From the NCBI RefSeq assembly GCF_001028665.1, contig NZ_CP011503.1, positions 124,001 to 188,000 on the forward strand: a stretch of DNA of 64,000 nt. The letters are read 5' to 3'. Under the pieces are notes generated by a model, which saw only the letters and a list, made by a program, of their open reading frames with translations, searched no databases and was not told the DNA's origin. The stretch comes from Burkholderia pyrrocinia (GTDB lineage: Bacteria > Pseudomonadota > Gammaproteobacteria > Burkholderiales > Burkholderiaceae). The stretch's first letter is position 1; each line of letters opens with the position of its first letter. Both the position numbers and the translations under genes were made by a program. This document shows, one piece after another, positions 54,924 through 63,323 of this stretch.

Positions 54924-55679
54924 TCACGCGCGCGTCCACGCGACGCACGCTGCGTAGCCGGGCGCCGCGTCGACCCACGCCGCGTCGAACCCGGCGACGC
55001 CGGCGGCGGGAGCGGACGGCTCGACGATCGTCGTCGCGGGGGTCGCCGCATCGCGCGGCGGCACGACCGCGAATGCGCGCAGCCCGCCGACGATGCCGGT
55101 GCCGAGCGCCTTGAGCAGCGCCTCCTTCGCGGACCAGACCCGCATGAATGCGTCCGCGCGCGCGTCGGGCGGCAGGCCGTCGAGATACGCGGCCTCGGCC
55201 GGCGCGCAGACTTCGCGCGTCAGTGCGCGCCAGTCGGTCGTGCGGTTGCAGGATTCGATGTCGACGCCGACGCGGCCCGCGGGCGCCCACGCGAGCAGCG
55301 CATGATCGCCCGCGTGCGACACGTTGAAATCGAGCGTCGTGCGATGCGCGGGGGCCGGCGACGGCCGCCCCGATTCATCGACGACGATCGCCACCGCGTG
55401 CGGCGCGACACCGAGGGCTGCGCCGAGCACGTCGCGCAGCGCGGCGCGCGTCGCGGCGCTGCGCACCGCATCCTCGTGCCGCATGAAGCGTGCGGCCCGC
55501 GCCCGCTCGTCATCGCTGAGCGCCGCATAGGCGGGCGACGCCAGCGGCACGCGCCAGTCGAAATCGATGCGCACGATCCGCACGCCGGCGCGGGACGCGG
55601 CGGCCGGCACGTCGAGCGCATGCACGCGCCAGGCACGGGGGGGATCGACCGGGGAAGCGGAATCGGACGGAACGGACAT
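54924..55679 (-). CDS. 4'-phosphopantetheinyl transferase (Sfp type)
   Basis: A 251-residue transferase that puts the phosphopantetheine arm of CoA onto carrier proteins. The magnesium-binding motif GRVGVDIES (Asp140, Glu142) and the downstream VWSAKEALLKALGTG (Trp182 to Lys190) are the two diagnostic Sfp-type blocks, and LDFNVSHAGDHALLAW precedes them. At this length it belongs with the Sfp/AcpT group rather than short AcpS, so its targets are probably polyketide or nonribosomal peptide carrier proteins or fatty-acid ACP; none is encoded here. Start chosen at 55679 (MSVPSDSASPVDPPR). It is convergent with the binding-protein gene. Confidence 0.88.
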   Translation of the reverse strand: MSVPSDSASPVDPPRAWRVHALDVPAAASRAGVRIVRIDFDWRVPLASPAYAALSDDERARAARFMRHEDAVRSAATRAALRDVLGAALGVAPHAVAIVVDESGRPSPAPAHRTTLDFNVSHAGDHALLAWAPAGRVGVDIESCNRTTDWRALTREVCAPAEAAYLDGLPPDARADAFMRVWSAKEALLKALGTGIVGGLRAFAVVPPRDAATPATTIVEPSAPAAGVAGFDAAWVDAAPGYAACVAWTRA

Positions 55680-55835
55680 CGGCACGCGGCAGCCTGCGCT
55701 GTGGAATGAAACGTCCGATGTTAATCGATCGCGCCGGCGCACGAACCGGCGTGTGCGCGTATTGCCGCGTCCATATCGAATGACGGATTCTTTACGAACG
55801 ACATTCGATGGCCGCGCACGGCAACGCGCCCCGCT

Positions 55836-56876
55836 TCACCCGTTCGCGGCCACGCCCGGCACGCCGCTACCCGTCACCCGATTGCGCGACGCGGGATGAA
55901 GTGCGTGCACGACGCCCGGCGCGTCGGCCGACAGCACGCCGTGTTGCAGCCAGTGCAGCGCGACGGGCCACAGCGTGTCGGTGAAGCGGCTGTGGAAAAA
56001 CGCGAAATGGCCGATCGTGTCGACGCCGATGTCGGCCGGTGCGATTCGCAGGTGCGTGACATCGCTGCCCGTGTAGTAGCCGACCAGCCGCTCGATCGCG
56101 TCGACGGTGCCGAACGCGTCGTCGTCGGTGCCGATCGCGAGCATCGGCGCCGACAGCCCGGCAAAGCGCGCCGGCAACGTCGCGCGGCTCACGGCGCTTT
56201 CGTCGAGCACGCCGCCGATGTATCCATCCTCGAAACGCGGTTGCGAGCGCGCCCACGACAGCGCGATGCCACGCGGCGTGTCCTCCATCCAACCGAGCCG
56301 CTTCGCGGGCACGTAGCCGAACACGGCCGCGAGCGCCGGCATCGCGACATGCCACTTCCACCACATGCTGCGCCGCTCGGCCGGCAGGTAATCGCGCCAG
56401 TACGCATACTGCGCGCCGACGGTCACCGCATGCCGCACATGCACGTTCGATGCCGCGAGCCCGAGCAGGCAGCCGCCGATGCTGTGCGCGACGACGTCGA
56501 GCGGCTGGCCCGGAAACGCGTCGCGCGCGTATTGCAGCGCGGCTTCGCAATCGAGCCGCCCCCAGTCGAGCCAGTTCGCACGCAGCTTCGCGAGCTGCGC
56601 CGGGCGCGACCCGCCGATGCCGCGATAGTCGTAGACGAGCACGTCGCGCCCCTGCGCGAACAGCCAGGCCGCGAAACGGAAGTAATAGTCGCAACGCACC
56701 GACGTCGCGCAATTGACGACCGTCGCGGGCCGCACCGCACCGCCGCCGCGATGGCGCCACACGTGGCCGCGCAATGCATAACCGTCGGCCGCGCGCAGCG
56801 TCACGGGCTCGGGCGGCAACGCGCCCGCCGTGCGACTGCCCTGCGCCGCCCCGCCTCCTTCGTTCGACATCGTCAT
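55836..56876 (-). CDS. Alpha/beta-hydrolase family protein
   Basis: A 346-residue protein of the alpha/beta-hydrolase fold. The oxyanion region VLVYDYRGIGGSRP and the nucleophile-elbow segment VVAHSIGGCLLGLAA (Ser) are clear; a late IGHFAFFHSRF supplies the likely catalytic His. The pattern resembles uncharacterised hydrolases annotated as lysophospholipase-like, but the substrate is unknown. The start at 56876 follows GGGAGACAGG; a Met two codons later and one at 56888 are alternatives. It is divergent from a LysR gene 88 bp away, a possible regulator. Confidence 0.78.
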   Translation of the reverse strand: MTMSNEGGGAAQGSRTAGALPPEPVTLRAADGYALRGHVWRHRGGGAVRPATVVNCATSVRCDYYFRFAAWLFAQGRDVLVYDYRGIGGSRPAQLAKLRANWLDWGRLDCEAALQYARDAFPGQPLDVVAHSIGGCLLGLAASNVHVRHAVTVGAQYAYWRDYLPAERRSMWWKWHVAMPALAAVFGYVPAKRLGWMEDTPRGIALSWARSQPRFEDGYIGGVLDESAVSRATLPARFAGLSAPMLAIGTDDDAFGTVDAIERLVGYYTGSDVTHLRIAPADIGVDTIGHFAFFHSRFTDTLWPVALHWLQHGVLSADAPGVVHALHPASRNRVTGSGVPGVAANG

Positions 56877-56964
56877 CCTGTCTCCCATCGGCCAGCCTCC
56901 ATTGAACTTGACGCGTGCCGCGTTCTCAACCAATCTTGCTGCTCCGTTCGCATGAGTCACGCGC

Positions 56965-57906
56965 ATGTCAACGCCTCTCGTCCGTCTCCCGTCGCTCGAC
57001 CTCGTCCGCGGTTTCGTCGCGGTCGGCCGCCGCATGAGCATCACGCTCGCCGCGCAGGACCTGTGCGTCACGCAGTCGGCGGTCAGCCGCCAGGTGCATG
57101 CGCTCGAAGCGCATCTCGGCGTCGCGCTGCTGCAGCGCGGCTACCGGAAGATCGCGTTCACGCCGGAAGGCGAGCGGCTGTTCCGCGTCGCGGATGCGGC
57201 GCTGCACAGCCTGCAGGACACTGTCGCGTCGCTCGCCGCCGCGCGCGAGCGCCAGCCCGTCACGATCACCGCGAGCATCGGCGTCACCGCGCTGTGGCTG
57301 CTGCCGCGGCTCGGGCGGCTGCAGGCGCGCCTGCCGGAGATCGACCTGCGCGTCGCCGCGAACGACAAGGTACTCGATTTGCGCACCGAAGGCATCGACC
57401 TCGGCATCCGCTATTGCCCGCGCGATCGCGCGCCGGCCGGCGCGCTGCACCTGTTCGACGAGATCGTCGTGCCGGTCGCGCATCCTGCGCTCGCCGCGCG
57501 GCCGGTCACGAGCGCGGCCGCGATCGCCGACCATGTGCTGCTCGAATTCGACGGGCCGCCGCAGCCGCAATTGCAGTGGCGCACGCACCTGCATGCGGCC
57601 GGGCTCGGCGACGCGCGCCCGAAAGGCGTGCTGCGCTTCAACCAGTACGATCAGGTGATCCAGGCCGCGATCGCGGGCCAGGGTGTCGCGCTCGGCCGGC
57701 TCGCACTCGTCGCGCCGATGCTCGCGGACGGGCGGCTCGCGGTGCTCGGGCCGCACACGCAGGCGCTGTCGGATGCGTACGGCTACTGGCTGTTTCAGCA
57801 CGATCCGGCCCCGCGCCGCGAAGTCGCCGACGTGCGCGACTGGATGCTCGCCGAAGCGGCCGAATGCGATGCCGCGATGCGCACGCACGACACGGCTTCT
57901 GCGTAA
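56965..57906 (+). CDS. LysR-family regulator, GcvA/AmpR-like
   Basis: A 313-residue regulator. The DNA-binding domain reads LDLVRGFVAVGRRMSITLAA followed by CVTQSAVSRQVHALEAHLGVALLQR. The effector domain starts near 95 with VTITASIGVTALWLLPRLGRLQ and contains DLGIRYCPRD and the late GQGVALGRLALVAPML. These features place it in the GcvA/AmpR/TrpI branch. It is transcribed away from the alpha/beta hydrolase across an 88-bp gap, and that hydrolase is the natural target. The MFS gene follows 174 bp downstream in the same direction. Confidence 0.9.
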   Translation: MSTPLVRLPSLDLVRGFVAVGRRMSITLAAQDLCVTQSAVSRQVHALEAHLGVALLQRGYRKIAFTPEGERLFRVADAALHSLQDTVASLAAARERQPVTITASIGVTALWLLPRLGRLQARLPEIDLRVAANDKVLDLRTEGIDLGIRYCPRDRAPAGALHLFDEIVVPVAHPALAARPVTSAAAIADHVLLEFDGPPQPQLQWRTHLHAAGLGDARPKGVLRFNQYDQVIQAAIAGQGVALGRLALVAPMLADGRLAVLGPHTQALSDAYGYWLFQHDPAPRREVADVRDWMLAEAAECDAAMRTHDTASA

Positions 57907-58080
57907 GCCGGCTTTCCGGATGACCGCGACCACGACCTGCCGCCTCGCCCGGCCGCACCTCGTCACATTCCCCTCGCGCATGCCAACCTGACCGAATGAT
58001 CGCTTGAGCGACGCCGGGCCCGATCGTCTAATCGGATCGAGCGCGGCCGTTTCGCCGCGCGCCTTCATCCGGAGACACGC

Positions 58081-59310
58081 ATGACCCCGATCGAGCAGGA
58101 AGTCCGACGCCGCTGGCTGCCCGTGCTGGCGGGCGGCCTGATCATGGGCGCCGCGCTCGGCATCCGCCATGTGCAGGGCCTGTTCCTCGCGCCCGTATCG
58201 CTCGACCACGGCTGGTCGCGCGAAGCGTTCGGGCTCGCACTGGCGCTGCAGAACCTGATCTGGGGTGTCGCGCAGCCGTTCACGGGGATGGTCGCCGACC
58301 GCTTCGGCTCGGTGCGCGTGATCGTCGCCGGGATGCTGCTGTACGCGGCCGGGCTCGTCACGATGGCGCATGCGGCATCGACCGGCATGTTCACGGTCGG
58401 CGCCGGGCTCGTGATCGGCATTGCGCTGTCGGGCTCGGCATTCGCGTCGATCTACGGCGCGCTGAGCCGCCTGTTTCCGCCCGAACGGCGCGGCTGGGCG
58501 CTCGGCGTCGCCGGTGCGATCGGCGGGCTCGGCCAGTTCTGCATGGTGCCCGTTGCGCAGGAACTGATCGGCGGGATCGGCTGGCGGCACGCGTTCGTCG
58601 CGCTGGCGCTCGTCGCGGCACTGCTCGCGCCGCTCGCCGTGCTGCTGCGCGACCGGCCCGCGCAAGCGGCCGGCGGCGCCGGCTCCGACCAGTCGATCGG
58701 CGAAGCGGTGCGCGAGGCGTTCGCGCATCGCGGCTTCTGGCTGCTGAACGCCGGCTTCTTCGCGTGCGGCTTCCAGCTCGCGTTCATCGCGACGCACCTG
58801 CCCGCGTACCTGCTCGACCACGGGCTGCCGGCGCGCCACGCGAGCATCGCGCTCGCGCTGATCGCACTGACCAACGTGGCCGGCACCTATGCGTGCGGCC
58901 ATCTCGGCGGGCTGCTGCGGCGCAAGTACGTGCTGTCGGTGCTGTACCTCGTGCGCGCGCTCGCGATGGCCGCGTTCGTCGCCGTGCCGCTGTCGCCCGC
59001 GAGCGTCTACGTGTTCGCGGCCGTGATGGGGTTCACGTGGCTCGGCACGGTGCCGCTGACGAACGGCGTGATCTCGCAGGTGTTCGGCGTGCGCTACATC
59101 GCGACGCTGTTCGGTTTCGTGTTCTTCGGGCACCAGCTCGGCAGCTTCTTCGGCGTCTGGCTCGGCGCGCTCGTGTACGACGCGACGCATTCGTACCTGC
59201 CGCTGTGGATCGGCTCGATCGCGCTCGGCGTGCTCGCGGCGCTCCTGCACCTGCCGATCGACGACGCGCGCATCGCGCGTCCGGCATCGGGCAACGCGGC
59301 ATGGGCGTGA
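58081..59310 (+). CDS. Major facilitator superfamily transporter
   Basis: A 409-residue inner-membrane transporter with about 12 hydrophobic segments. MFS features are GMVADRFGSVRVIVAGMLLYAAG (motif A variant), the cytosolic middle loop around RDRPAQAAGGAGSDQSIGEA and the later FGFVFFGHQLGSFFGVWLGA. It is related to the oxalate/formate-antiporter-like or monocarboxylate-type groups, but the substrate is not clear. The ATG at 58081 follows a CCGGAGACACGC ribosome-binding site. Its last 10 bp overlap a small membrane-protein frame. Confidence 0.88.
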   Translation: MTPIEQEVRRRWLPVLAGGLIMGAALGIRHVQGLFLAPVSLDHGWSREAFGLALALQNLIWGVAQPFTGMVADRFGSVRVIVAGMLLYAAGLVTMAHAASTGMFTVGAGLVIGIALSGSAFASIYGALSRLFPPERRGWALGVAGAIGGLGQFCMVPVAQELIGGIGWRHAFVALALVAALLAPLAVLLRDRPAQAAGGAGSDQSIGEAVREAFAHRGFWLLNAGFFACGFQLAFIATHLPAYLLDHGLPARHASIALALIALTNVAGTYACGHLGGLLRRKYVLSVLYLVRALAMAAFVAVPLSPASVYVFAAVMGFTWLGTVPLTNGVISQVFGVRYIATLFGFVFFGHQLGSFFGVWLGALVYDATHSYLPLWIGSIALGVLAALLHLPIDDARIARPASGNAAWA

Positions 59311-59423
59311 TCCGCGCGGCGCTGGCCGCCGGCGCGCTCGCGTTCGTCGCGTGGTGCGGCGCCGCCTACTTCGATTCGGGCGTCGCGTATGCGCTGCTCG
59401 AACACGTCGCGTTCTGCAACTGA
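59301..59423 (+). CDS. Candidate 40-residue single-span membrane protein
   Basis: A short frame starting at ATG 59301 inside the last codons of the MFS gene and ending at TGA 59423. The peptide opens MGVIRAALAAGALAFVAWCG and contains one strong hydrophobic span (about residues 5-20) and a short C-terminal tail ending FCN. The 10-bp overlap with the transporter stop suggests translational coupling. There is no other gene in this 140-bp space before phrB. I do not recognise a family. Similar small proteins occur beside transporters, but this one could be chance in a high-GC genome. Confidence 0.5.
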   Translation: MGVIRAALAAGALAFVAWCGAAYFDSGVAYALLEHVAFCN

Positions 59424-59453
59424 CGCGGCAAACCGTGCCGCGCGGGCAGACGG

Positions 59454-60938
59454 TCAGCGACGTTTCGGCAATGCGGCCAGCGCATCGAGCGCGCGAGCGC
59501 GCGCGGCGGCGTGATCGACGAGCGGTGCCGGATAGTCGACGCCGAGCCGTACGCCGGCCGCGTCGAGCTGCAGCGGCGACGCTGCCCACGGCGCATGGAT
59601 CGACGCGTTGTCGAGGCCCGCTAGTTCGGGCACCCAGCGCCGCACGTACGCGCCGTCCGGGTCGAATTTCTGGCCCTGCGCGACCGGGTTGAAGATGCGG
59701 AAATACGGCGCGGCGTCGACGCCGCAGCCCGCCACCCACTGCCAGCTTGCCGCGTTGTTCGCGGGATCGGCGTCGACCAGCGTGTCCCAGAACCACGCTT
59801 CGCCCGCGCGCCAGTCGATCAGCAGATGCTTGACCAGGAACGACGCGACGACCATCCGCACACGGTTGTGCATCCAGCCGGTCGTCCACAGCTCGCGCAG
59901 GCCCGCATCGACGAGCGGATAGCCGGTCCGGCCGCGCTGCCACGCACGCAGCGCCGCGGCATCGTCACGCCACGGCATCGCGTCGAACTGCGCGCGGAAG
60001 TTGTCGGTTGCGAGCGCCGGGAAGTGATACAGCAGCGCGTAGCTGAATTCGCGCCAGCCGAGCTCGCTCAGGAACTTGTCGGCGTCTGCTGCATACGCCG
60101 CGCCGCCTGCATTCGCGGCGCCCTGCACCGCGTGCCACACCTGTCGCGGCGATACGTTGCCGAAGCGCAGGAACGGCGACAGCCGGCTCGTCGCGGGACG
60201 GTCGGGACGATCGCGCGCATCCGCGTAGCCGGCGAGCGACGCCGTCAGGAACGCGTCGAGCCGTTCGTGCGCACCGGCCTCGTCGGGCGCGGGCCACGCG
60301 TCGCGCAGGCCGCCGGCCCAGTCCGGCACGGGCGGGCGCAACGCGAGCGCGTCGAGCGCCAGCGCACGGTCACGCACGGTTTCCGGCCACGGTTGAAACA
60401 CGATCCATTCCGGTTCCGGCAGCGGCGCGGCGACCGTGCGGTCGCGGCGCGCCGCTCGCCAGTACGCGGTGAATACCTGGTACGGCGCGCCGCTGCCCGT
60501 CAGCACCTCCCACGGCTCGTTCAGCAGGCTGCCGTTGCTGCTCTCGACCGTGACGCCGCGCGCCTTGAGCGACACCTTCAGCGCCGCATCGGCGTCGCGC
60601 TGCGGCTGCGCGTAGCGGCGGTTCCAGTACACGGCCGCCGCGCCCGTGTCGTGCACGACGCGCTCGATCTCGCGCTGCGCGTCGCCGCGCAACAGCAACA
60701 GGCGCCCGCCGTGACGCGCGAGCGCGGCGTCGAGCCCGGCCAGCGCCCCGTGCAGCCACCAGCGCGCTGCGCCGCCCGGCGGGCGACCCGCGCCGGCGCC
60801 CGAGTCGTCGACGAACACGCAGACGAGCGGCCGGCCTGACTCGACCGCGCGCGTCAGCGCGGGCTGGTCGGTCACGCGCAGATCGTCTCGGAACCAGACG
60901 ATCGCGGGAGCAACGGACGACTTGGCGGGCACGGGCAC
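59454..60938 (-). CDS. phrB: Deoxyribodipyrimidine photolyase
   Basis: A 494-residue flavoprotein that splits cyclobutane pyrimidine dimers with light. The N-terminal antenna domain starts IVWFRDDLRVTDQPAL. The C-terminal FAD domain has SRLSPFLRFGNVSPRQVW, GWREFSYALLYHFP, the WMHNRVRMVVASFLVKHLL helix and WQWVAGCGVDAAPYFRIFNP with the electron-transfer tryptophan region. There is no ATG before the fold; the GTG at 60938 (or the one at 60932) gives a start directly ahead of it. It is convergent with the MFS/small-protein pair. An 8-bp tandem repeat lies about 60 bp upstream. Confidence 0.93.
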   Translation of the reverse strand: MPVPAKSSVAPAIVWFRDDLRVTDQPALTRAVESGRPLVCVFVDDSGAGAGRPPGGAARWWLHGALAGLDAALARHGGRLLLLRGDAQREIERVVHDTGAAAVYWNRRYAQPQRDADAALKVSLKARGVTVESSNGSLLNEPWEVLTGSGAPYQVFTAYWRAARRDRTVAAPLPEPEWIVFQPWPETVRDRALALDALALRPPVPDWAGGLRDAWPAPDEAGAHERLDAFLTASLAGYADARDRPDRPATSRLSPFLRFGNVSPRQVWHAVQGAANAGGAAYAADADKFLSELGWREFSYALLYHFPALATDNFRAQFDAMPWRDDAAALRAWQRGRTGYPLVDAGLRELWTTGWMHNRVRMVVASFLVKHLLIDWRAGEAWFWDTLVDADPANNAASWQWVAGCGVDAAPYFRIFNPVAQGQKFDPDGAYVRRWVPELAGLDNASIHAPWAASPLQLDAAGVRLGVDYPAPLVDHAAARARALDALAALPKRR

Positions 60939-61311
60939 CTCGATGCGGGAAGCGGAACGGGATGCGTATTGTCGCGGCTGCGCCGCGCGGTGTCGACGCT
61001 CGACGTGCCGACGTGCCGACGTGCCGACGTGCCGACGTGCGGACCTGCCGACACCGATGACGGCCACGGCCATCGCGCCACCTCGCGCGCCCGGTGAAAC
61101 GCCTTAGTCCATTCCGACGATTCTTCGCCGCGTCCGCCGGCCTACGCTCGATGTCGGATGCCCCGCGATGCGCGGCACGTGCCGGCCGCTACCGACACCG
61201 CGCGTCCCGATCCGCACCCGCCACGCGCGCCGGCCGATGCCGGCGCGGATCCTTCCGACCGCCGCGGCGCCCGGCCACCCGGGCGCGCGCAGCCTCACCC
61301 GATAGACCTCC
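60939..61311. other. Intergenic region between phrB and the SRPBCC gene
   Basis: About 370 bp with no credible gene. It contains the 8-bp tandem repeat at 61001-61048. The right part (61145-61300) is GC-rich with no clear promoter hexamers. Confidence 0.5.
61001..61048. repeat. 8-bp tandem repeat (CGACGTGC), five perfect copies plus one degenerate
   Basis: Five identical CGACGTGC units fill 61001-61040, followed by the variant GGACCTGC (61041-61048). The tract is intergenic, upstream of phrB on its transcription side. The unit is not a multiple of three. Short perfect repeats of this type are prone to copy-number change by slippage. Confidence 0.95.
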
Positions 61312-61791
61312 ATGACCAAATCCTCGAATCTCGTCACCTCGATCACCGTCGACATCGACGCGCCGGCTTCCGTCGTCTGGGAAGTGCTGACCGACTTCCC
61401 GCGCTACGGCGAATGGAACACGTTCTGCGTCGGCTTCGAAACGTCCGGCAAGCTCGGCGATTTCGTGCACATGCAGGTTCGCATCCCGGGCACGGAGACC
61501 GTGATTCCCGTCAACGAGATCCTCGTCGCCTATGAGCCCGAGCGCCTGCTGTCGTGGGAGCAGCGTCCGACCGACGACAACAAGGACGCCGCGCGCCGCG
61601 ACCAGTACATCGACGCCGACGGCCCGGAGCGCTGCCGTTACTTCACGACCGACCAGTTCCTCGGCGTCAACGCGGACACGATCATGCAGAACCACGGCGC
61701 GTGGGTGAAACAGGGCTTCGACCAGTGCGCGCGCGACGTGAAGCAGCGCGCCGAAGCGCTGCATGCGGCACGCCGGCGCAACAGCGCGTGA
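61312..61791 (+). CDS. SRPBCC-fold protein
   Basis: A 159-residue START/Bet-v1-like protein. The N-terminal strand-helix pattern ITVDIDAPASVVWEVLTDFPRYGEWN is the SRPBCC hallmark, followed by an antiparallel sheet and a long C-terminal helix (about 130-155). Such proteins hold a hydrophobic ligand or act as cyclases/aromatases; no function can be assigned. There is no signal peptide. The NTF2-like gene follows after 13 bp, so they are probably one transcript and may act on the same ligand. Confidence 0.82.
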   Translation: MTKSSNLVTSITVDIDAPASVVWEVLTDFPRYGEWNTFCVGFETSGKLGDFVHMQVRIPGTETVIPVNEILVAYEPERLLSWEQRPTDDNKDAARRDQYIDADGPERCRYFTTDQFLGVNADTIMQNHGAWVKQGFDQCARDVKQRAEALHAARRRNSA

Positions 61792-61804
61792 CCGGGAGCG
61801 GCCG

Positions 61805-62257
61805 ATGCCCGATCTGCAAACACTGTCCGACCATCACGACATCCGCGAGCTGGTCGTCGCGTATTCGAGCGCGATCGACACGCGCGACTTCGATGCGCTC
61901 GACGCCGTATTCACGCCCGACGCGGCGATCGACTATCGCGCGATGGGCGGCATCGCCGGCCGTTATCCGGACGTGAAGGCGTGGCTGCGCGCCGTGCTGC
62001 CGCAGTTTCCGCAATACCAGCACATGGTCGGCAACCTGTCGATCCGGCTCGACGGCGACACCGCGCGCGGCCGCACGATCTGCTTCAATCCGATGGAAGT
62101 CGCGCTGCCGGACGGCGGCATGCAGGTGATGTTTCTCGGGCTGTGGTACGTCGACCGGTTCGTGCGCACCGCGCACGGCTGGCGCATCGCCGAGCGTGTC
62201 GAGGAGCGCTGCTACGGCCACAACGTGCCGGCCGTGCTCGCGGGCGCGACCGGCTGA
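61805..62257 (+). CDS. NTF2-like/SnoaL-type protein
   Basis: A 150-residue cone-shaped NTF2-fold protein. The helix HHDIRELVVAYSSAIDTRDFDALDAVFTPDAAIDY is the family's opening block, and the C-terminal sheet contains MQVMFLGLWYVDRFVRTAHGWRIAER. Members include polyketide cyclases, isomerases and lyases; the Asp in DTRD and conserved His/Asp in the pocket make an enzyme possible. The Met at 61805 (MPDLQTLSDHHDIR) is the family start. It lies 13 bp after the SRPBCC gene and is convergent with the DHH gene. Confidence 0.8.
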   Translation: MPDLQTLSDHHDIRELVVAYSSAIDTRDFDALDAVFTPDAAIDYRAMGGIAGRYPDVKAWLRAVLPQFPQYQHMVGNLSIRLDGDTARGRTICFNPMEVALPDGGMQVMFLGLWYVDRFVRTAHGWRIAERVEERCYGHNVPAVLAGATG

Positions 62258-62325
62258 CCCGGTCGGACTGGCCACGACGCGCGCCGTGCGATGGCTGCAC
62301 GGCGCGCGCGTCGCCGGTCGCTTCG

Positions 62326-63306
62326 TCAATCGAGCCGGAACGCCGCCTCGAAACGCGCGGCGAATGCGTCGAACTCGGTTTCCGGCAGATGATTGATGCC
62401 GCCCGCGCGCTTGCGCCCGCCGCCGGTCGCGAAGCCGCGGCAGAACTCGTCGGCGCCGAGCGGCCGGCCGTCGGGCACGCGCACGCTGACGACGAGCCCG
62501 CCATCGGCGCGCGGCGACAGCACCGCGAGCGCCGCATGCGGCGCGTTGCGCATCCGTTCGTTCGCGAGCATCCCCGTCGCACGCCGCGCCCACGGTTGAT
62601 CAGGCATCCGTACCAGCGTCGCGCCCGGCACCTCGCGCAGCGGCGCGAGCGCGCACGCGCGCGCCATGTCGTCGCGGTAGCCGTCGCGCAGTGCGGCGAA
62701 CACGGCGGTCCCGCGCACGAAATCGAGCGGATCGATGCATGGCAGCATCGCGTCGGCGAGCGCCGCCGGATCGAAGTGCAGATCGCCGACGCAATCGCCG
62801 TACGCGTTGTAGTTCAGGTAGAGCCCGAGTTCAGCGAGTGTGCATCGCCCGGCGTCGTCGATCCCGTGCTCGCGCGCGAGCGCGTCGCCGAGCGCCGGCA
62901 GTTCGTCGCCGAATGCCGCGACGATCGCCCAGCGCACATGCCGGCCGCCAAGATGGCGGTTCACGAGCGCGCTCGTGCAAACATCGGCCGCCGTGTCGAT
63001 ATGTGCGTCGAAACGCGGATCGTCGGGCAGCTCGCCCGCGAAGTGGTGATCGAAATAGCGGACCGTCGCGCCGTCGCGCAGCAGCCGCGCGCATGCGTCG
63101 CGGTTCTGATCGTGCGACACGTCGAGCACGGTCACGAGGTCGCCCGCCCGTGCATCGATCCGTTCGAGCAGCTTGATGTCGCGCTTCACGCCGGTCACGA
63201 GCGTGCCGCGCACGCCTTCCGCGAGCCGCAGTTGCTGAAGCGCGCACAGTCCGTCCGCGTCGCCGTTGAACGCGAAAAAATGCCGCGCGTTGTGGTTGTC
63301 CTGCAT
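62326..63306 (-). CDS. DHH-family phosphoesterase-like protein
   Basis: A 326-residue protein with the DHH motif series: FAFNGDADGLCALQQL (motif I), VLDVSHDQN (motif II) and VRYFDHHFAGELPDD (motif III, DHH). The C-terminal GFATGGGRKRAGGINHLPE resembles the DHHA1 glycine-rich substrate loop. Relatives are NrnA-type oligoribonucleases, cyclic-dinucleotide phosphodiesterases and polyphosphatases; the substrate here is unknown. I use the Met at 63306 because GGAG precedes it at 9 nt; a Met at 63321 would add five residues. The gene lies 17 bp after the SDR gene in the same direction. Confidence 0.8.
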   Translation of the reverse strand: MQDNHNARHFFAFNGDADGLCALQQLRLAEGVRGTLVTGVKRDIKLLERIDARAGDLVTVLDVSHDQNRDACARLLRDGATVRYFDHHFAGELPDDPRFDAHIDTAADVCTSALVNRHLGGRHVRWAIVAAFGDELPALGDALAREHGIDDAGRCTLAELGLYLNYNAYGDCVGDLHFDPAALADAMLPCIDPLDFVRGTAVFAALRDGYRDDMARACALAPLREVPGATLVRMPDQPWARRATGMLANERMRNAPHAALAVLSPRADGGLVVSVRVPDGRPLGADEFCRGFATGGGRKRAGGINHLPETEFDAFAARFEAAFRLD

Positions 63307-63323
63307 GATCCTTTGCTCCATCG

